DNA from: Dermatophagoides farinae
Taxonomy: Eukaryota > Arthropoda > Arachnida > Sarcoptiformes > Pyroglyphidae
NCBI RefSeq assembly: GCF_024713945.1
Contig: NC_134685.1
Coordinates: 2,599,001 to 2,663,000 of the forward strand
Direction of reading: 5' to 3'
DNA length: 64,000 bases
In this document: in pieces, positions 1 through 14,700 of the stretch
How positions within the stretch are numbered: the stretch's first letter is position 1
How the letters are laid out: each line of letters begins with the position of its first letter
The notes under the pieces: generated by a model
Databases searched by the model: none
What the model was told of the DNA's origin: nothing
Seen by the model: the letters and a program-made list of their open reading frames with translations, nothing else
Made by a program: the position numbers and the translations under genes

Positions 1-3000
1 TTTTGATTGATTTTTTAAATCAGTATAAACATAATCATTAACAATTTTATCCAACATTTCACTTGTAGCACCAAGATTTAAATCTGGTCTATATTCTGGT
101 ATCAATGGATCAATTGGTTTCATTATAGTCTTTATCGATAACAGTCGTTGTTTGTCATCTTGATCATACCACATTTTTTTCAATTCATCTTTTGTAATGG
201 ATGAATTATTTTGACATTTTTCTTGTTCAAACATTAAAAATGGTGATAATGATGATGATATTTTTGTCGATTTTGTATTTGATTTTTGAAATTTTCTTAC
301 ACGTTGAATTTGTTTCATCAAATTTGGATTACGAATCAATGTTAATTTTTTTATTTCCTCTTTACTTGCTTTCAATGCTTCACGATTATTCAATATAGTT
401 GGAAAAAATGGCTTTTTCAATGATTGTGATTTAAGAATATCCAAACCATCTTCACCATAAAGCCATTGTATGACTGATCCTTCAGAATCACGTACAGTAA
501 GATCATAATTGACAATCAATCCTTCCAGATGTTTAATAAGACAACGTTGAAGATAACCAGATCGAGAAGTTTTTACAGCCGTATCAATCAAACCTTCACG
601 ACCAGCCATACAATGGAAAAAAAATTCTTGTGGTCGAATACCAGAAAGAAAACGTCCGGTAACAAAACCACCAGCACGTGGTTGTGTTTCATATGGCCGA
701 AATGATGGCAAAGTACGGCCAGACATCATCAACGGTATTCGGCGACCTTCCAATTCAATTTGGCCAAGTAAACAGGAAATCTGGATAGCATTCACTGAAC
801 CACCTTTAGCACCAGTTTGAATCATCATTTGTAGATTATTGGCTGGAAAACTTTTCACCAATCCTTTAGGCATACAAATCTGTGTAATCTGATTATTGAG
901 TGAATCTGTTTGTGATTTATAAGCAGCATCCAATTGTTTCATCATAAAATCATTATCACGTGCTGTATGTGCTTCACGAAATTTTGACATGACCATATTA
1001 TCATCACTATCGAATGGTATTTGAAAAGCTTCACCAATAGCATTCATACCTAAAGATTTTGATGTACGAATTATTTTTTTCCGTTTGGAATCCGGTTTCG
1101 ATTTGACCAATATATCGTGTATGCCTAATGTAAATCCATGATATGATTGAAGATAATTGGTACAAAGACGTGCAATAGCCGTCAACAGACGTGAATGGAT
1201 ATCACCACCATACAATTCATAACAGACATGAATTAGACCATTTTTATTTGCACCAAAGCTTACTTTATCCATGATACCGCATAATAATTCACCATGATGA
1301 AAGATTACTTGACTTTCGCACATATCTTTTTCACCTAATGGACCACCAACAGTCCATGGTCTTGGTTTTTCTGAAATCAATAATTTAGTCGAAACTTTAC
1401 ATTCAATTTGAAATGTTGGTAATGGTTTATTCGCCGGTATAATGTTCAACAATAATGTCGAAATGATTTGTTTTCCTGACCATAGACATTCTGGTTTCAG
1501 GATGGTTGGTGGAAGAAATTTGATTGATTTATTCGTTAAAAATGATAATGCACCATATATAAGTTCTTGATAATCTTTTTTATTGAAAAATCTACCACGT
1601 GTTGACAATAATACGCCAGCAACGATATGATCTTGTATAAGACCGGATAACGGTGATCCATCTTTTGGTACAAGAAATTGATAATTAACCGATGCAATAT
1701 TATAGGCTTCAGAACGTGCCAATTCGGATTGTGGAAAATGTGCATTCATTTCATCGCCATCAAAATCAGCGTTATAACATTTACAATTAGCATAATGTAG
1801 CCGTAATGTTTTTTCTTTGGGCAATACATGTGCACGATGTGCCATTATCGATGGTTTATGCAATGTTGGTTGACGATTAAGAAGAAGAACATCACCCGAT
1901 ATTAGATGACGATTAACAATTTTAACACCTTGCATTGCTTGATTATGATGAAATGATGATGGTTGTAATGTGGCAGCTATTGAACGACGTTGATTTATAT
2001 CATCCGGTTTCAAACGTACAGTATAGCCATCTTCATATGTAATGGATAATGCTCCTGGATGTTGATTTGGTCCATTAATAATCATTTCTTGTAATTGTTT
2101 GACATTCCAATCGGTTACCGGTTGTGGATATGATAATCTTGTAGCAAAAACCAATGGTACACCAATTTCATCGGCCATTATATATGGATCAGGTGATATC
2201 ACAGAACGAGCAGCAAAATTAACACGTTTACCCATCATATTTTTACGCATAAGGCCTTCTTTTTTCTCAAGAATTTGTTTCACTCCTAAAGATTTTTTAT
2301 CCGGTAAATTATCCATACCAATATCATAGATACGATTACAAAGAATCTGTAGCCGTAACCATTTTCGATAGAAACGTTCAATATTATTATCACCATTAGT
2401 TTTTTTAGCATTTTCCAATGCAATTTCCAATGATTTAGCCACCAACATAAGATCACCAAGTGCTGCCGTTTGATGATGTTCAAATGATTTTCCATTCATA
2501 TGTTTTAATGGTCGAAAACGATTCGGTGTGACAATGATTGTTTCCCAGAAAAATACATCCATTGGACATTCACATTCATCATTTGATATTGCATTATCTG
2601 GATTGAAATCAATATTTAAAAATGGAAATAATCGTATTAGTACATCTTTTTCATTTAGCCATAATTTTCGTAAATGTTCACGTGCTTGTACTGGTGTTAA
2701 ATATGATTTTCCTTTCATCTCTATTGCCATTGATGTTCGATTCTCAATACCTATAGTTTCATCCATATCATTTACATTTTTCGAACGTATACCAGTAGTC
2801 ATGACTATCGATGATTTATTAATAACATTAAGGCCACGTTTTTTTGAATTACAATTCATACAAACTTTAGTTGGTTTTATCATTTTCATACTGATTAGAT
2901 CTTTGAATAAATGTTGTTTTTTTTCAATCACATTTTTTGAATTAATTATTTCAACCGATTCTAATTGAACAATACCATCATCATCATCATTATCATTATC

Positions 3001-3703
3001 ATCCATAGGTTTGTCATTTGTTTTCATTGAATTTTTTTTCTTTTGATTTCGACATTCTGAATTGATCAATGTGGTTAATTTTGTACGTAAAAATGTTTTT
3101 CCTTCAAATGAACTCCAATCAAAACCTTTGGTTGATTGTGAAATATCATTGGCATATTGTAAGATATCATCAAGAATATAATCCAAACCAAGATCTAATG
3201 CACGTAGTTGAGCAATATATATTTCTACATTGAACGGTGTGAATAATAAACGATGGCAATTGAAACAGAACATTTTCAACACCTAAAATTTAGGTAAAAA
3301 GAGTGAAAAAAAGAATCATCTTCTGCCTTGTTTGAAAATTGAAAAATCATACCTGAAAAAAATGTTTCAATAGAAATGGATTGAACACTGGCAATGGAAG
3401 TTGAATATGGCCAAAATGACCAAGACATTCGGAATCGGTTAGGCCACATGTTTTACAGAAATCATTACGTTTCAATGGTCCTATATATATTGAAATATCA
3501 ATCATCAATCAATTTAATTTAAATTTTACAAATAAATTATTTCCATTACCTAAACTAGTATCGGCAAGACTATTATCTAATGGATGGCCAAGTGGATCAA
3601 ATACTTGAATATTTGTAATTGGTAATACGCTTAATTTTTTGGCTTCATTTTCACCAAACAATTTAAATGTAACGGCAGCAATCTGTGATGTTGAATGATT
3701 CAT
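1..3703 (-). CDS. POLR1A: DNA-directed RNA polymerase I largest subunit (RPA1/RPA190), 3' part outside window
   Basis: Largest catalytic subunit of nucleolar RNA polymerase I, which makes pre-rRNA. Three exons are visible: 3551..3703 is approximate, with the donor after 3550 (exon 3550-3703), then 3353-3480 and 1-3282. Both introns are about 70 bp. The 1188 visible codons are open to the window edge, so roughly 500 residues of a normal 1,650-1,700 aa subunit lie outside. Seen directly: the N-terminal zinc-binding clamp (CKTCGLTDSECLGHFGH), a second Cys pair (CFNCHRL), the Pol I form of the Mg-binding motif (NADFDGDEMN) near 1745-1780, and a funnel/trigger region ending in VRDSEGSVIQWLYGEDGLD. 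The NADFDGDEMNAHFP form separates it from Pol II and Pol III. An acidic low-complexity insert lies near 2970-3010. It is divergent from RBX1, with about 780 bp between the start codons. Confidence 0.95.
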
Positions 3704-4861
<1,158 letters not shown>

Positions 4862-6289
4862 AATTAAAAACAAACAAAAAAAATTCTATGATCGAGCCGC
4901 CCACAAGAGAGAGAGATAGAGAATTGTTTTTTTTTTTTTTTTTTGATTTGAAAATTGTAAAATTTGTATGAACCATCATTCTCTCTGTCCTTTACCTAAA
5001 TGAATCAATCGCTATTTTCATCACATCATAGAATCAATTTCAGTAAATCATAACAAATAAAATATATTTCAATTTCTTTATACAGCAGTTTTGTTGCTTG
5101 CTACCTCTTTTTGTTTTTTTTTCCAATTTCATAATTATTCAAAAAAAAGTGTGCCCAAAATGTTTCAGAGAGAGAGAGAGAAAAAAAAGGATAGAAACAC
5201 CAAATATGAATGAAATTTGATTGTTCTGGTTCACCACAAATAGTCATAGTGTAGATGTTCATCATTTTTGGCAACAACAGAAAAAAAAATAAACAACATT
5301 ACCAACGTGTGTTGCATGATTTCATTTGATTCTAAAATATAAATAAATAAATACAAAAAAAAAAAAAAAAATACAAAGATTCCTAATTTGGCAATGGCGG
5401 CTTATTGATTTTGGAATGAAAAAAAAAAATGTACAATACTTGAAAATTGAATCTTTTCAATATTTATCATCAATTACAATTACATACATGCATATATCAA
5501 TAATAATAATCATCATATATAATCAAGCATGCTATAATAACCAATGAACTCATGTTTTTCCAAGAAACCAAGAGAAAAAAAAATGTGACATCAACGAATA
5601 TATTGATGAACAAAAAAGATGAGAGTATACCGCCGTATCAATAGTATCATGATGATCGTACTGGATTTCTCTGGTTTTTTTTTGCATTTTTGTCTACTTT
5701 ATTTGCCATTTTTTTTTGAATTTTACATTGGAATTCACAATCTCACACACACACACACACTTTGGGATAATACACTTCAATCAATTAATAAATAGATTAT
5801 AATGTCGATGAATGAATGATGAAAAAATAACAGTTGTTTGATTTATAATAATAATCATCATCGATGATGATTATCGATGATCATCATCGATGATGATTAT
5901 TAATGATAATGATCGTTTTTTTTATATAAGGATTCCAAGAAATATCATGTACCTGTTGATGTCTTGATATAACTATGTCCATATGTGTGTGTGTGTGTGA
6001 ATTATTATCATGATCATCACCATCATTTAAATCATTTCTCTTTATTCGTTAATCAATTCATGTATTAAGTCAAATAGATCAGACAGATAGACAATGTATT
6101 TATCATCATAATCATTCAAAATATGACGTTAAACGAGAAACGTTGTACACTTATCATCGTCGTCGTCGTCGTCATTGTTTTTTGAATGCAATTTTTTTTT
6201 TGGCATAAATTAAATGTGCAAATGTTTTTTTGCGAGTGTTTGCAAAAAAAAAAATCTCACTGTTTATTGCTGCTGAATTTCAAAGAAAA
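4862..6289. other. Intergenic, RBX1 3' UTR to UGT 5' flank
   Basis: About 1.4 kb without a recognisable gene. It holds the RBX1 3' UTR with an AATAAA near 5055, (GA), (CA) and (TG) microsatellites, a 20-21 bp perfect inverted repeat at 5849-5902, and a (CGT)n run near 6158. The TTG-initiated extension of the UGT frame from 6230 is A-rich and judged untranslated. Confidence 0.5.
5849..5902. repeat. Perfect inverted repeat, arms 21 bp
   Basis: The left arm (5849-5869) and right arm (5882-5902) are exact reverse complements around a 12-nt spacer. Each arm contains its own palindrome CATCATCGATGATG. It could extrude as a hairpin or simply be a folded-over ATC/GAT microsatellite. Confidence 0.75.
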
Positions 6290-7666
6290 ATGAAAATTCT
6301 ATTTCATCCAATTGAATCATGGGGCCATATGAATGCAACTATTGGTGTGGCACAAATCATGTTGAAATGTGGCCATCAAATTATCTTTGCCGTAACGGAA
6401 AATGTTCGTGGTCAATTCCGGAAACATGGATTTCAAGAAATTATACTGAAAACAGAACCAATAACACCACCACCACCACTGGATCGACAAACTGATTGTG
6501 TGGATTTTCTCATGAATTCAACGGATGTATTTTGGGAAAAAGAACCATTGAAAAAATATTCAATGTTTCAAAAAGTTTTTGAAATTCGTGTCGAAGAAAT
6601 TTTACAAACTGAACAACAAATGAAAGAAATTCTTCATGATGAAAAGCCGGATCTAATATTGGTTGATCAGATTCTTATTTCACCAATCATAATTCGATCA
6701 GGCATTCCATGGGTATTGATTTTTAGTTGTAATCCAATTTCATTCCATAATGATCAACGTTTACCGCCACCATTTTCAGGTAATGGTTAAAAAGTTTTCA
6801 TTTTGTTTTTCTATTTTTGATTTTTTTTCCTTTTCTCCTCACCATTCACAATTCACATTTAAGGATTACCAATTGATGATCAATCATTGTGGTCAAAATA
6901 TCGTCAAGAATTCAAACAAACATATCATCATTATGTAATTAGTAATCAAAATTTTCTAATGAAACATTATGGTTATGAACCACTTACATATGATGGTATA
7001 TCACCACCATCACCATATCTGAATATTTATGGATTTCCAGAAGAATTAGATTACAATAATATTGCACCAATGCCTAATAATTGTTTTCGTATCGATACAT
7101 TTTGTCGTAGCGAAAATGAAGAATTGAATATAAGTAAAGAATTTTTACATAATCATCGTGACAATAAATTGATTTATATTTCATTGGGAACATTGGCATC
7201 AATACGTTTTGATTTGATTAAAAAAATTTTGATGATTTTATCACAAACTAAATATGGTTTCATTGTTTCAAAAGGTCGTTTTGATGATGGATTTAAATTA
7301 CCGGACAATATGTTTGGCGCCAAACATTTGCCACAAACTAAAGTATTACCTTTAGTTGATTTAGTTATTACACATGGTGGTAATAATACTGTTACGGAAT
7401 CATTGTTATTTGGTAAACCAATGATTGTGATGCCATTTTTTGCTGATCAATATGATAATGCACAACGATTACAGGAAAATGGTTATGGTGCACGTTTGGA
7501 TCCATTCAATTATCGACAAGAAGATTTAATAAATCTAGTTGAACGTTTATTGAATGATCAACAATTGAAACAAAGATTAATGATTATATCGAAAAGAATG
7601 CAAACATCAAATCTACGTGATGAATTGGCTAAACGTTTGGAACGTTTGGTGGAAATGAAAAACTAA
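6290..7666 (+). CDS. UDP-glycosyltransferase, soluble bacterial-like mite type
   Basis: Two exons, 6290-6779 and 6864-7666, joined across an 84-bp GT-AG intron (phase 1), give 430 aa. UGTs move sugar from a UDP-sugar to small lipophilic acceptors and serve detoxification. The N-terminal acceptor half begins MKILFHPIESWGHMNATIG, the GT-B start with the catalytic-type His of the GHMN motif. The C-terminal half has the UGT donor-binding signature: LPQTKVLPLVDLVITHGG, then TVTESLLFGKPMIVMPFFADQ. No signal peptide and no C-terminal membrane anchor are present, unlike insect and vertebrate ER UGTs (about 520 aa); the length matches bacterial macrolide-type glycosyltransferases. Mite UGTs are reported to derive from a bacterial gene by horizontal transfer, and this one fits that group. 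The acceptor cannot be predicted. The first ATG of the frame is used as the start. Confidence 0.9.
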
Positions 7667-8732
7667 ATCCAATCGAATCTATTTATCTTTTTAGAAGACA
7701 GAAAAAAAATATTCTATCTATTCGTGTTCAAGAATCGAGAAATTTTTCTCTTTATTCCATTGTTCAATTGTATTCTTTAAGATTTTTTTTTTATTCTTGG
7801 CTCTTAAAAAAATCGATAATTTTGTTTTTTGTTTTTTTTTTGTTGTTGTTGATTGTGAAATCTAGTTTATCGATATATATTTTATAGGCCAGAGAGAGTT
7901 TGAATAGGTAGCGGTATAGTGAACAAACAAAATGTGAAAAAAAAATGAATAATAAAAAAAAACTGAAATTCTGAAACAATCAGATACAATTTTTGGTTAC
8001 AAACAAATTCAATGGATCTTTTTTTGCTGTTGTTGTTGTTGTTGTTGTTGTCAATTCCGTCAATATTGAATATGAATTCTGTGTGTGTCTGTGTGTGTGT
8101 GTGTGCGATGAAGAATTGAGCCAAGAAAAAAAACGGGAACGTTCGAGAATCGCACAATCTATCTATATATAATAAAATAAAAAAAAATAAAATGGAAACA
8201 ATACTGATGAACTTGGTGAATTCAAAACGAAAAAAAAAAATTGTGTCAGGCGCATTTCCTAGTTTGTTTGTTTGTTTGTGGTCCTTGTACAATTCCATAT
8301 ATAACCAATATATAGATGGATATATCTTTTGGTGTGGTGGTTCCCTATGTCCCTATGTTCGTGTGTGTGTGTGTGTATTGATGTTGAGACCTAGAAATAA
8401 ACTTGGTGATTATTATTATTATATGGTGGTGGACGCTATCCATCCATTTATTTTAAATGATGATAATGATGATAATAATTATACGTGGTGGTCAACTAGA
8501 TTTGCAATAATGATTTTGAAAATTTTTTCTTCTCAAATATTCCTGTTATCGATCAATTATTATTCACAATCAATTTGATATATCCAATTTGTGGATTAAT
8601 CACTGTGTGTGTGTGTTTTTCTGTTTACATTAGTGTCAATCAGAAATTTTTTTTTCATATTTATATGTTTGGTGTCAATTTTCTTAAACACTGGGATTGA
8701 GATATAGAATTAAGCAAAAAAAAAATAAAAAA
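7667..8732. other. Intergenic, UGT to GluCl
   Basis: About 1.07 kb of A/T-rich sequence with (GTT)n near 8030-8050 and (TG)n near 8083-8104 and 8360. It contains the UGT 3' UTR and the presumed GluCl promoter and 5' UTR. Short open frames here are encoded by microsatellites on both strands and are not taken as genes. Confidence 0.5.
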
Positions 8733-11700
8733 ATGAATCATCAACAACAAAAACAATATTCAATTAACTGTTATCGGCAACAGCAGCAGCAGCAAAAACA
8801 TTTTAATACTGACGATGCTCATGATGATGGTGTTAATGAACATTATCATCATCATCATCATCAATCAGTAAAAAAATTATCGCCAACAATAAATCGATAT
8901 CAATCACCATCATCATCATTAATATTTCAATCATTGAATTATTTCAATGATAATAATAATAATAATTTCTTAGTAATTCATTCAATTTTCATCATATTTT
9001 CATTATTATTATTATTAATCATTTATGTACCAAAGTAAGTAATAAAATATATATATATTGCCACTGAAAAACAAAAACATCAAGGTGATCATATCATAGT
9101 ATAGGTTTTTGTTGTTGTTGTTTTATTCATCGAAAATTGATTGATTGATTGATTGATTGATAATTTTGATACTTTGTATCATCATATTTTTATTTTCGTA
9201 TTTTTTTTTGTCATTTTTCTAAAACAAACATGAAAAACAAAAACAATCATCATCATGATCATCATGATGATAAAACAGTGTTCAAAGTCAAGCTGATATT
9301 CGGCAAGTTGAAAAACAGATATTGGATCAAATTATTGGTCAAGGTTATGATACAAAAAATGGTCAACGTTATGATTCAAGGATTCGTCCATCCGGTACTA
9401 ATCAAACATTGACTAAAGGTAATGATGATGATGTTAAAATGAAATTTGAAATTTTAAATTTTAAAACTTTTCTCACTTTTGACATATATATATATACACA
9501 AACAATAATACTACTGTAGATGGACCTGCCAATGTAACAATCAATATATTGATTAGATCCATTTCAAGTATCGATGATGTAACAATGGTAAGTTGAATTC
9601 GATTACATTTATGTTTGTCTTTATTATTTATTTTTTTTCACATTCCAAATTAATGAATGAATCAAAAATGAATCAGATGACAAAAATTTCTTTATCTTTA
9701 AGACATTTTACACAATGATGACCTATATATAAAAGAGATAGTGAGAGAGAGAAAAAAAAATGTAGGAAAAAAATAAAAAAAAACAAGATGTAAATTGAAT
9801 GAAATTGATATAATAAATAAAAATAATTGAGAATTGAGATAATAATTATGAAATAAAATAAAATTGAGATAAAAAGAAGATACTAGATTTGTTTGTTTGT
9901 TTTTTTTTCTCTTCTGCATAATTATATAATAATATAATAATAATAATTATCGTAATAAAATATTACAATTTGTTGCTTCACAATGGCAATCCATTGGCAA
10001 TGATTCTGTCAATGAATAATGATAATCCCAACATAATTCTTCGAATGGATTTATATCTCGTATGGCAAATAAACCATATGTTGGTACTAATTGTCCATGG
10101 CCATTCTCGATGACCACTAATTGTGAGAATAGATTCGGATTACATGAATGATTTACATAACATGCTAGATTTGATTCAGATAAACCTTCCAATAGCATTA
10201 CATGTGAATCGATTTCATCGGAATCTATATATTGAAAAGATATATATATATAGAGAGAAATTAAATTCAAAAAATGAAATGAAAATTTCTAAATAAAATA
10301 TGTTATATATTATACCAACCAGAATATTCAGTTGAATCATGTATACGTAATATGCCTTTTTCATTTTTTTCATATACACCAATAGTTGCCGTATATTCAT
10401 CGGAACCAAGTTTTTTTTCTTTATGATATTTTGTTTGACTTAATTCACCAACATATGAAAATACATACGTTCCTTTCGATATGAAATGTGTAGCACGTAC
10501 AGCCCAACCTTTCATACCAGAAAAGAATACTTGAAATTCACATTGAATACCGAGGCTAGCAACCTTATTCATACAATGTATTGAGCAGCCACATTTTGAT
10601 GTACACTCGAAAATTGGTTCCGATGAATAATGAAATAGACGTTTATAACGATAACTTGTATCCTGTATTTAGAATGAAACAGAAAAAAAAACAAATCATG
10701 AGAAACTTTGATGACAAAACAAAAAAAAATTTTCTTCTGAATAAACACACATACCCCTCCTGCACATTTACATCTACTATGACAAAGTGTTGAACAATCA
10801 TCATCATTACATTGATTAATATTATCGACAATATGTTTAACATTTAGATATGTTTTTGATTCATAAACGGAATTTTTAATATAACGACGACTAGAATTGA
10901 ATGGTTTATTTGTAATCGAATTTACGGCTGATATCGGTATCGGTTCAAGACCATTCGAAATATCCATTATGGTTGGTGCTTTTTCTTGTATGGATATTTT
11001 TTGAAGAACAAAATTTTTTGACAATGTAAAATTAATCGTTGTCAGATCCATACATTTGGTTAGTAGAAGATATTTTTGGATGTTTTCAATTGTTGTTAAT
11101 GGTTTACCACAAGGTGAAATATAACATATTTCAATCGAACGTTTTGTTGGATTTTTTACAGCTATACGTGCAAAATTTTTCACCATTGGTTTCAGGTATG
11201 GATTTTTTGATAGCCAAAAATCTGATTGATTATCATCTGGAAATAATCGTAAACAATCGGGTGAACAAATGTGTGCCGGTTGTTTTCCATAACGTATTTT
11301 GATACGATCAATTATTTTTAACATAAAATTTGAATTAATATCATCATCACCATAAACTTTTTCATTATCATCTTCATCATCATCATCAAATCATCATCAT
11401 CATCATCATCACCATCATCATCATCACCATCATTAGTGATATGGATATTAAACGGTACTATATCGTCCATTTTTGTTGTAACGATAATAGAAAATCTTTT
11501 TTTTTACTGTTTTCGAAATGACAACCAAATATAATTTGAATAAATATATGAAACAAACAATAGCACAAAAAATGCAGTGTTATAAAAAAATGAGCTTTTT
11601 TCGTTCTAATTACACATTGCCAGCTCGATAATGTCGAAATAGAAATTTGAAATCAAATATATTGGCTGTGTGTGTGTGTGTGTGTGTAAATATTGAAATT

Positions 11701-14700
11701 CAGTTTTTTTTTATTATTTCATGGAATCAATAATTTCTTTATTATTAGAACACAAAAAAATCAATCAATCGATAATGATATTAAAATTGAATATATATGA
11801 ACAAAACAAAACAAAAAAATGAAATTCATTATGAACAGCAAAAATAAAAATTGATTATGATTTTTGCTGTATTGGATGATCATCAACAACATCGACATCA
11901 TCATTTTTGACATCGACATCATGACATGAAACATTCGAATCATCAATAGTTTTATCATTATTATTATTATCATCATCATCATCATTCATCATCACTATTG
12001 GTGGTGATGATGTTGATGATGATGGTGATTGTTGTTGATAATTATTAAATTTTTTATTATTAATAACCACTTGCCATTGGATCCATTGTTGAATAGCATG
12101 ATTAATTTTACGATCTTGAAGACCAAAACATTGTACAATTAGATTTGTTTGCAATTGATTTTCCATCGATGATGATGATGATGATGATGATAATAAAAGA
12201 CATTCACCATTTTGTAAAAGAATTTTCGATGTTGTTGTTGATGATGATGATGATGATGATGTATTTATGTTTGATGCAATATGATCATGATCATTATCAT
12301 CCGGTATGACTAGTGTAGAAAATCTTTCAACAAACAAACGAATTGTACGTAGTATATCGCAACGTTGATTAGCCCAGGTACTCCAACCGATACCATATTT
12401 CCATAATGTTACATAATGTTCACTATTTAATAATGTTTTATTATAACGAACATAAGAATCTTTTGATTCTATCAATATATTTCTTATTTGTTCAACATTT
12501 GGAATAACATTTAATGTTTGTTTCAAAATTCTTTGACTAAATTTATATTGATTTCTTATCTGATAATCGATTGATATTTTTGCTGATTTTATTTGATGAT
12601 GATGATGATGACGGCGACTAAGATAATGATGATGGTGATGATTACCACCAGTTAGTTGCCAATGTTTTTCTTTTGTTTCAAACATTATCTGTGAAATGAT
12701 CATATCTAATGGTTCATGACGTATAATGCCTACATTACGATGATTATCATCCAATAATATCATACGATGAAAAGGTTTCACATGAAAACACCATATTATT
12801 GGTGTTTGTTGTTGTTGTTGTTTTTGTGATTGTATTTTATCATGATAATGATGATGATCAATACGATCAACATAAACATAATGAAATTGTTCACTACAAT
12901 AATCACTACTATTTAATGTAGATGAATCTGTATTCAATGTATTTGATTCAATTCGTGTGGATATATGATGCTGATCATCATCATCATCATCCATTGAACC
13001 ACGAACACAAGAACTTCCAACTAACCATAAATTTGATAATTGAAATGGATTACGACGATTTTGATGTTTTTGTTTATTCGCCAGTATCATTGAATGTCCA
13101 ATAGTCATGGATTTTTGATAATTTTGTCGTTGAATAAAACTTTGTCGATGTAATGATCGTCGAAATCTTTGGCGATTATTTGAATGTATCATTGTTGTTG
13201 ATGAACGTATAAAATTTTCAACATTTCTACCTAATAATGGTGATTTTTGACAATTACAAACACAACGAATTTCAATCAAATCACCATTGGTTAGTTTTTC
13301 AATTAATAATGAAAATTTTTTTGAATATTCAAATTTCTGTACAATCGATGATGATTCTATCGACAATCGATTGTTATTCAAATTTGTATTTGTTGTCGAA
13401 TGTCTTCGTAATAAAAATTGATTCATCATTATTGATTTATTATTATCAATCAAATTCAATGTATTGAAACTATTTGTTATGGAATAATTTTTTCGTAGTT
13501 TTGTAGCAATCGGATTATGTTGTTGTTGTTGTTCATCATCACTATGATTATCGGATATTGATGCATTACCGCTATCATTATCTTGTAATTGTGATTCATC
13601 ATCCACTTTATTATCAATGGAATTTGATATCGATTTATTACCATCATCGTTGTTATTAATTTGTTGATTCGATATCAATGTTTCAGCACTTGAATCATCA
13701 ATATATTTCAGTTGATCAAATTGATTATTATCACAATAATTATTAACAACAATATATTCATGATGATTAGTATCATCTTCATTATTGTATTCATTACAAT
13801 CATCGACATTATTACAAGAAGTAAGTCGGTATTCGATCTCTGAAGAAGTAGAGGATGATGATGATGATGATGATGATAAGGATGATGTTGAATTTTTATT
13901 TTCATCATTATCCACTAACAATACCATTCCAATCGATGATGATTGTAGTGGTTGTGAAATATTATTCAATTTCGAAACAGGCACACCCATTGTTGTTTTG
14001 ATGATGATGATGATGAAAATCGAGCAAAACAAAACAAATTTTTATTCTTCTTCTTCTTTAATTGATTTTTATATTCTTTGATATCAAATCAAAGATTGAT
14101 GGAAATAAATTTTTTTTCACACACACACACACATGTTTTGAAAAATGCGAAGAAAAAGAAGAAGAAAACTTTTAAAAAATTTTCAAGAAATTTTTGTTTG
14201 TATAATCCAAAACATTGAATCTGAAAGAGAGAGAGAGAGAGAGAGAGAGAATTCAAGAATTCTTGAATGATGATGATGATGATGAGAATCACAGATGTTA
14301 AGACAGCAATGAGAAAAAAAACTAAACAAAATTTTTCGTTTTCAACACACACACACACACACACATTCAATGTCAATGACGTTACCAAGCTTTTAGAATC
14401 ATTTTTATTCTTGTTGTTGTTGTTGTTGAAGAAAGAAGAATTTCACATGATCAAAAAGAATAAGTGTTGAAAAACGATTCATGAATGCCAAATCAAATGT
14501 TGTTGTTTTTTTTTCTTAAAGTCTGGTTATATTGTGATGATGATAAAATAAACAAAATGAAATGAAATGAAATGGAAAAAAAAATTCATCATGAATCAGA
14601 ATACAATGAATGAGAATATGTTAAGTGCTGTTTGTTGCAATGAATTTTTTTTTGTAATCAAACAACAGCAACAAACATTTTGAATTCAAAGAGAAATGAA

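Noticed and set aside
6230-6289. Upstream start for the UGT at 6230
   Set aside because: That codon is TTG. The first ATG (6290) opens exactly at the conserved GT-B start.
13991-14032. Hydrophobic N-terminal extension of the LRATD-like protein
   Set aside because: It begins at TTG and encodes an Ile run from a GAT microsatellite. The MG start at 13990 matches the family.
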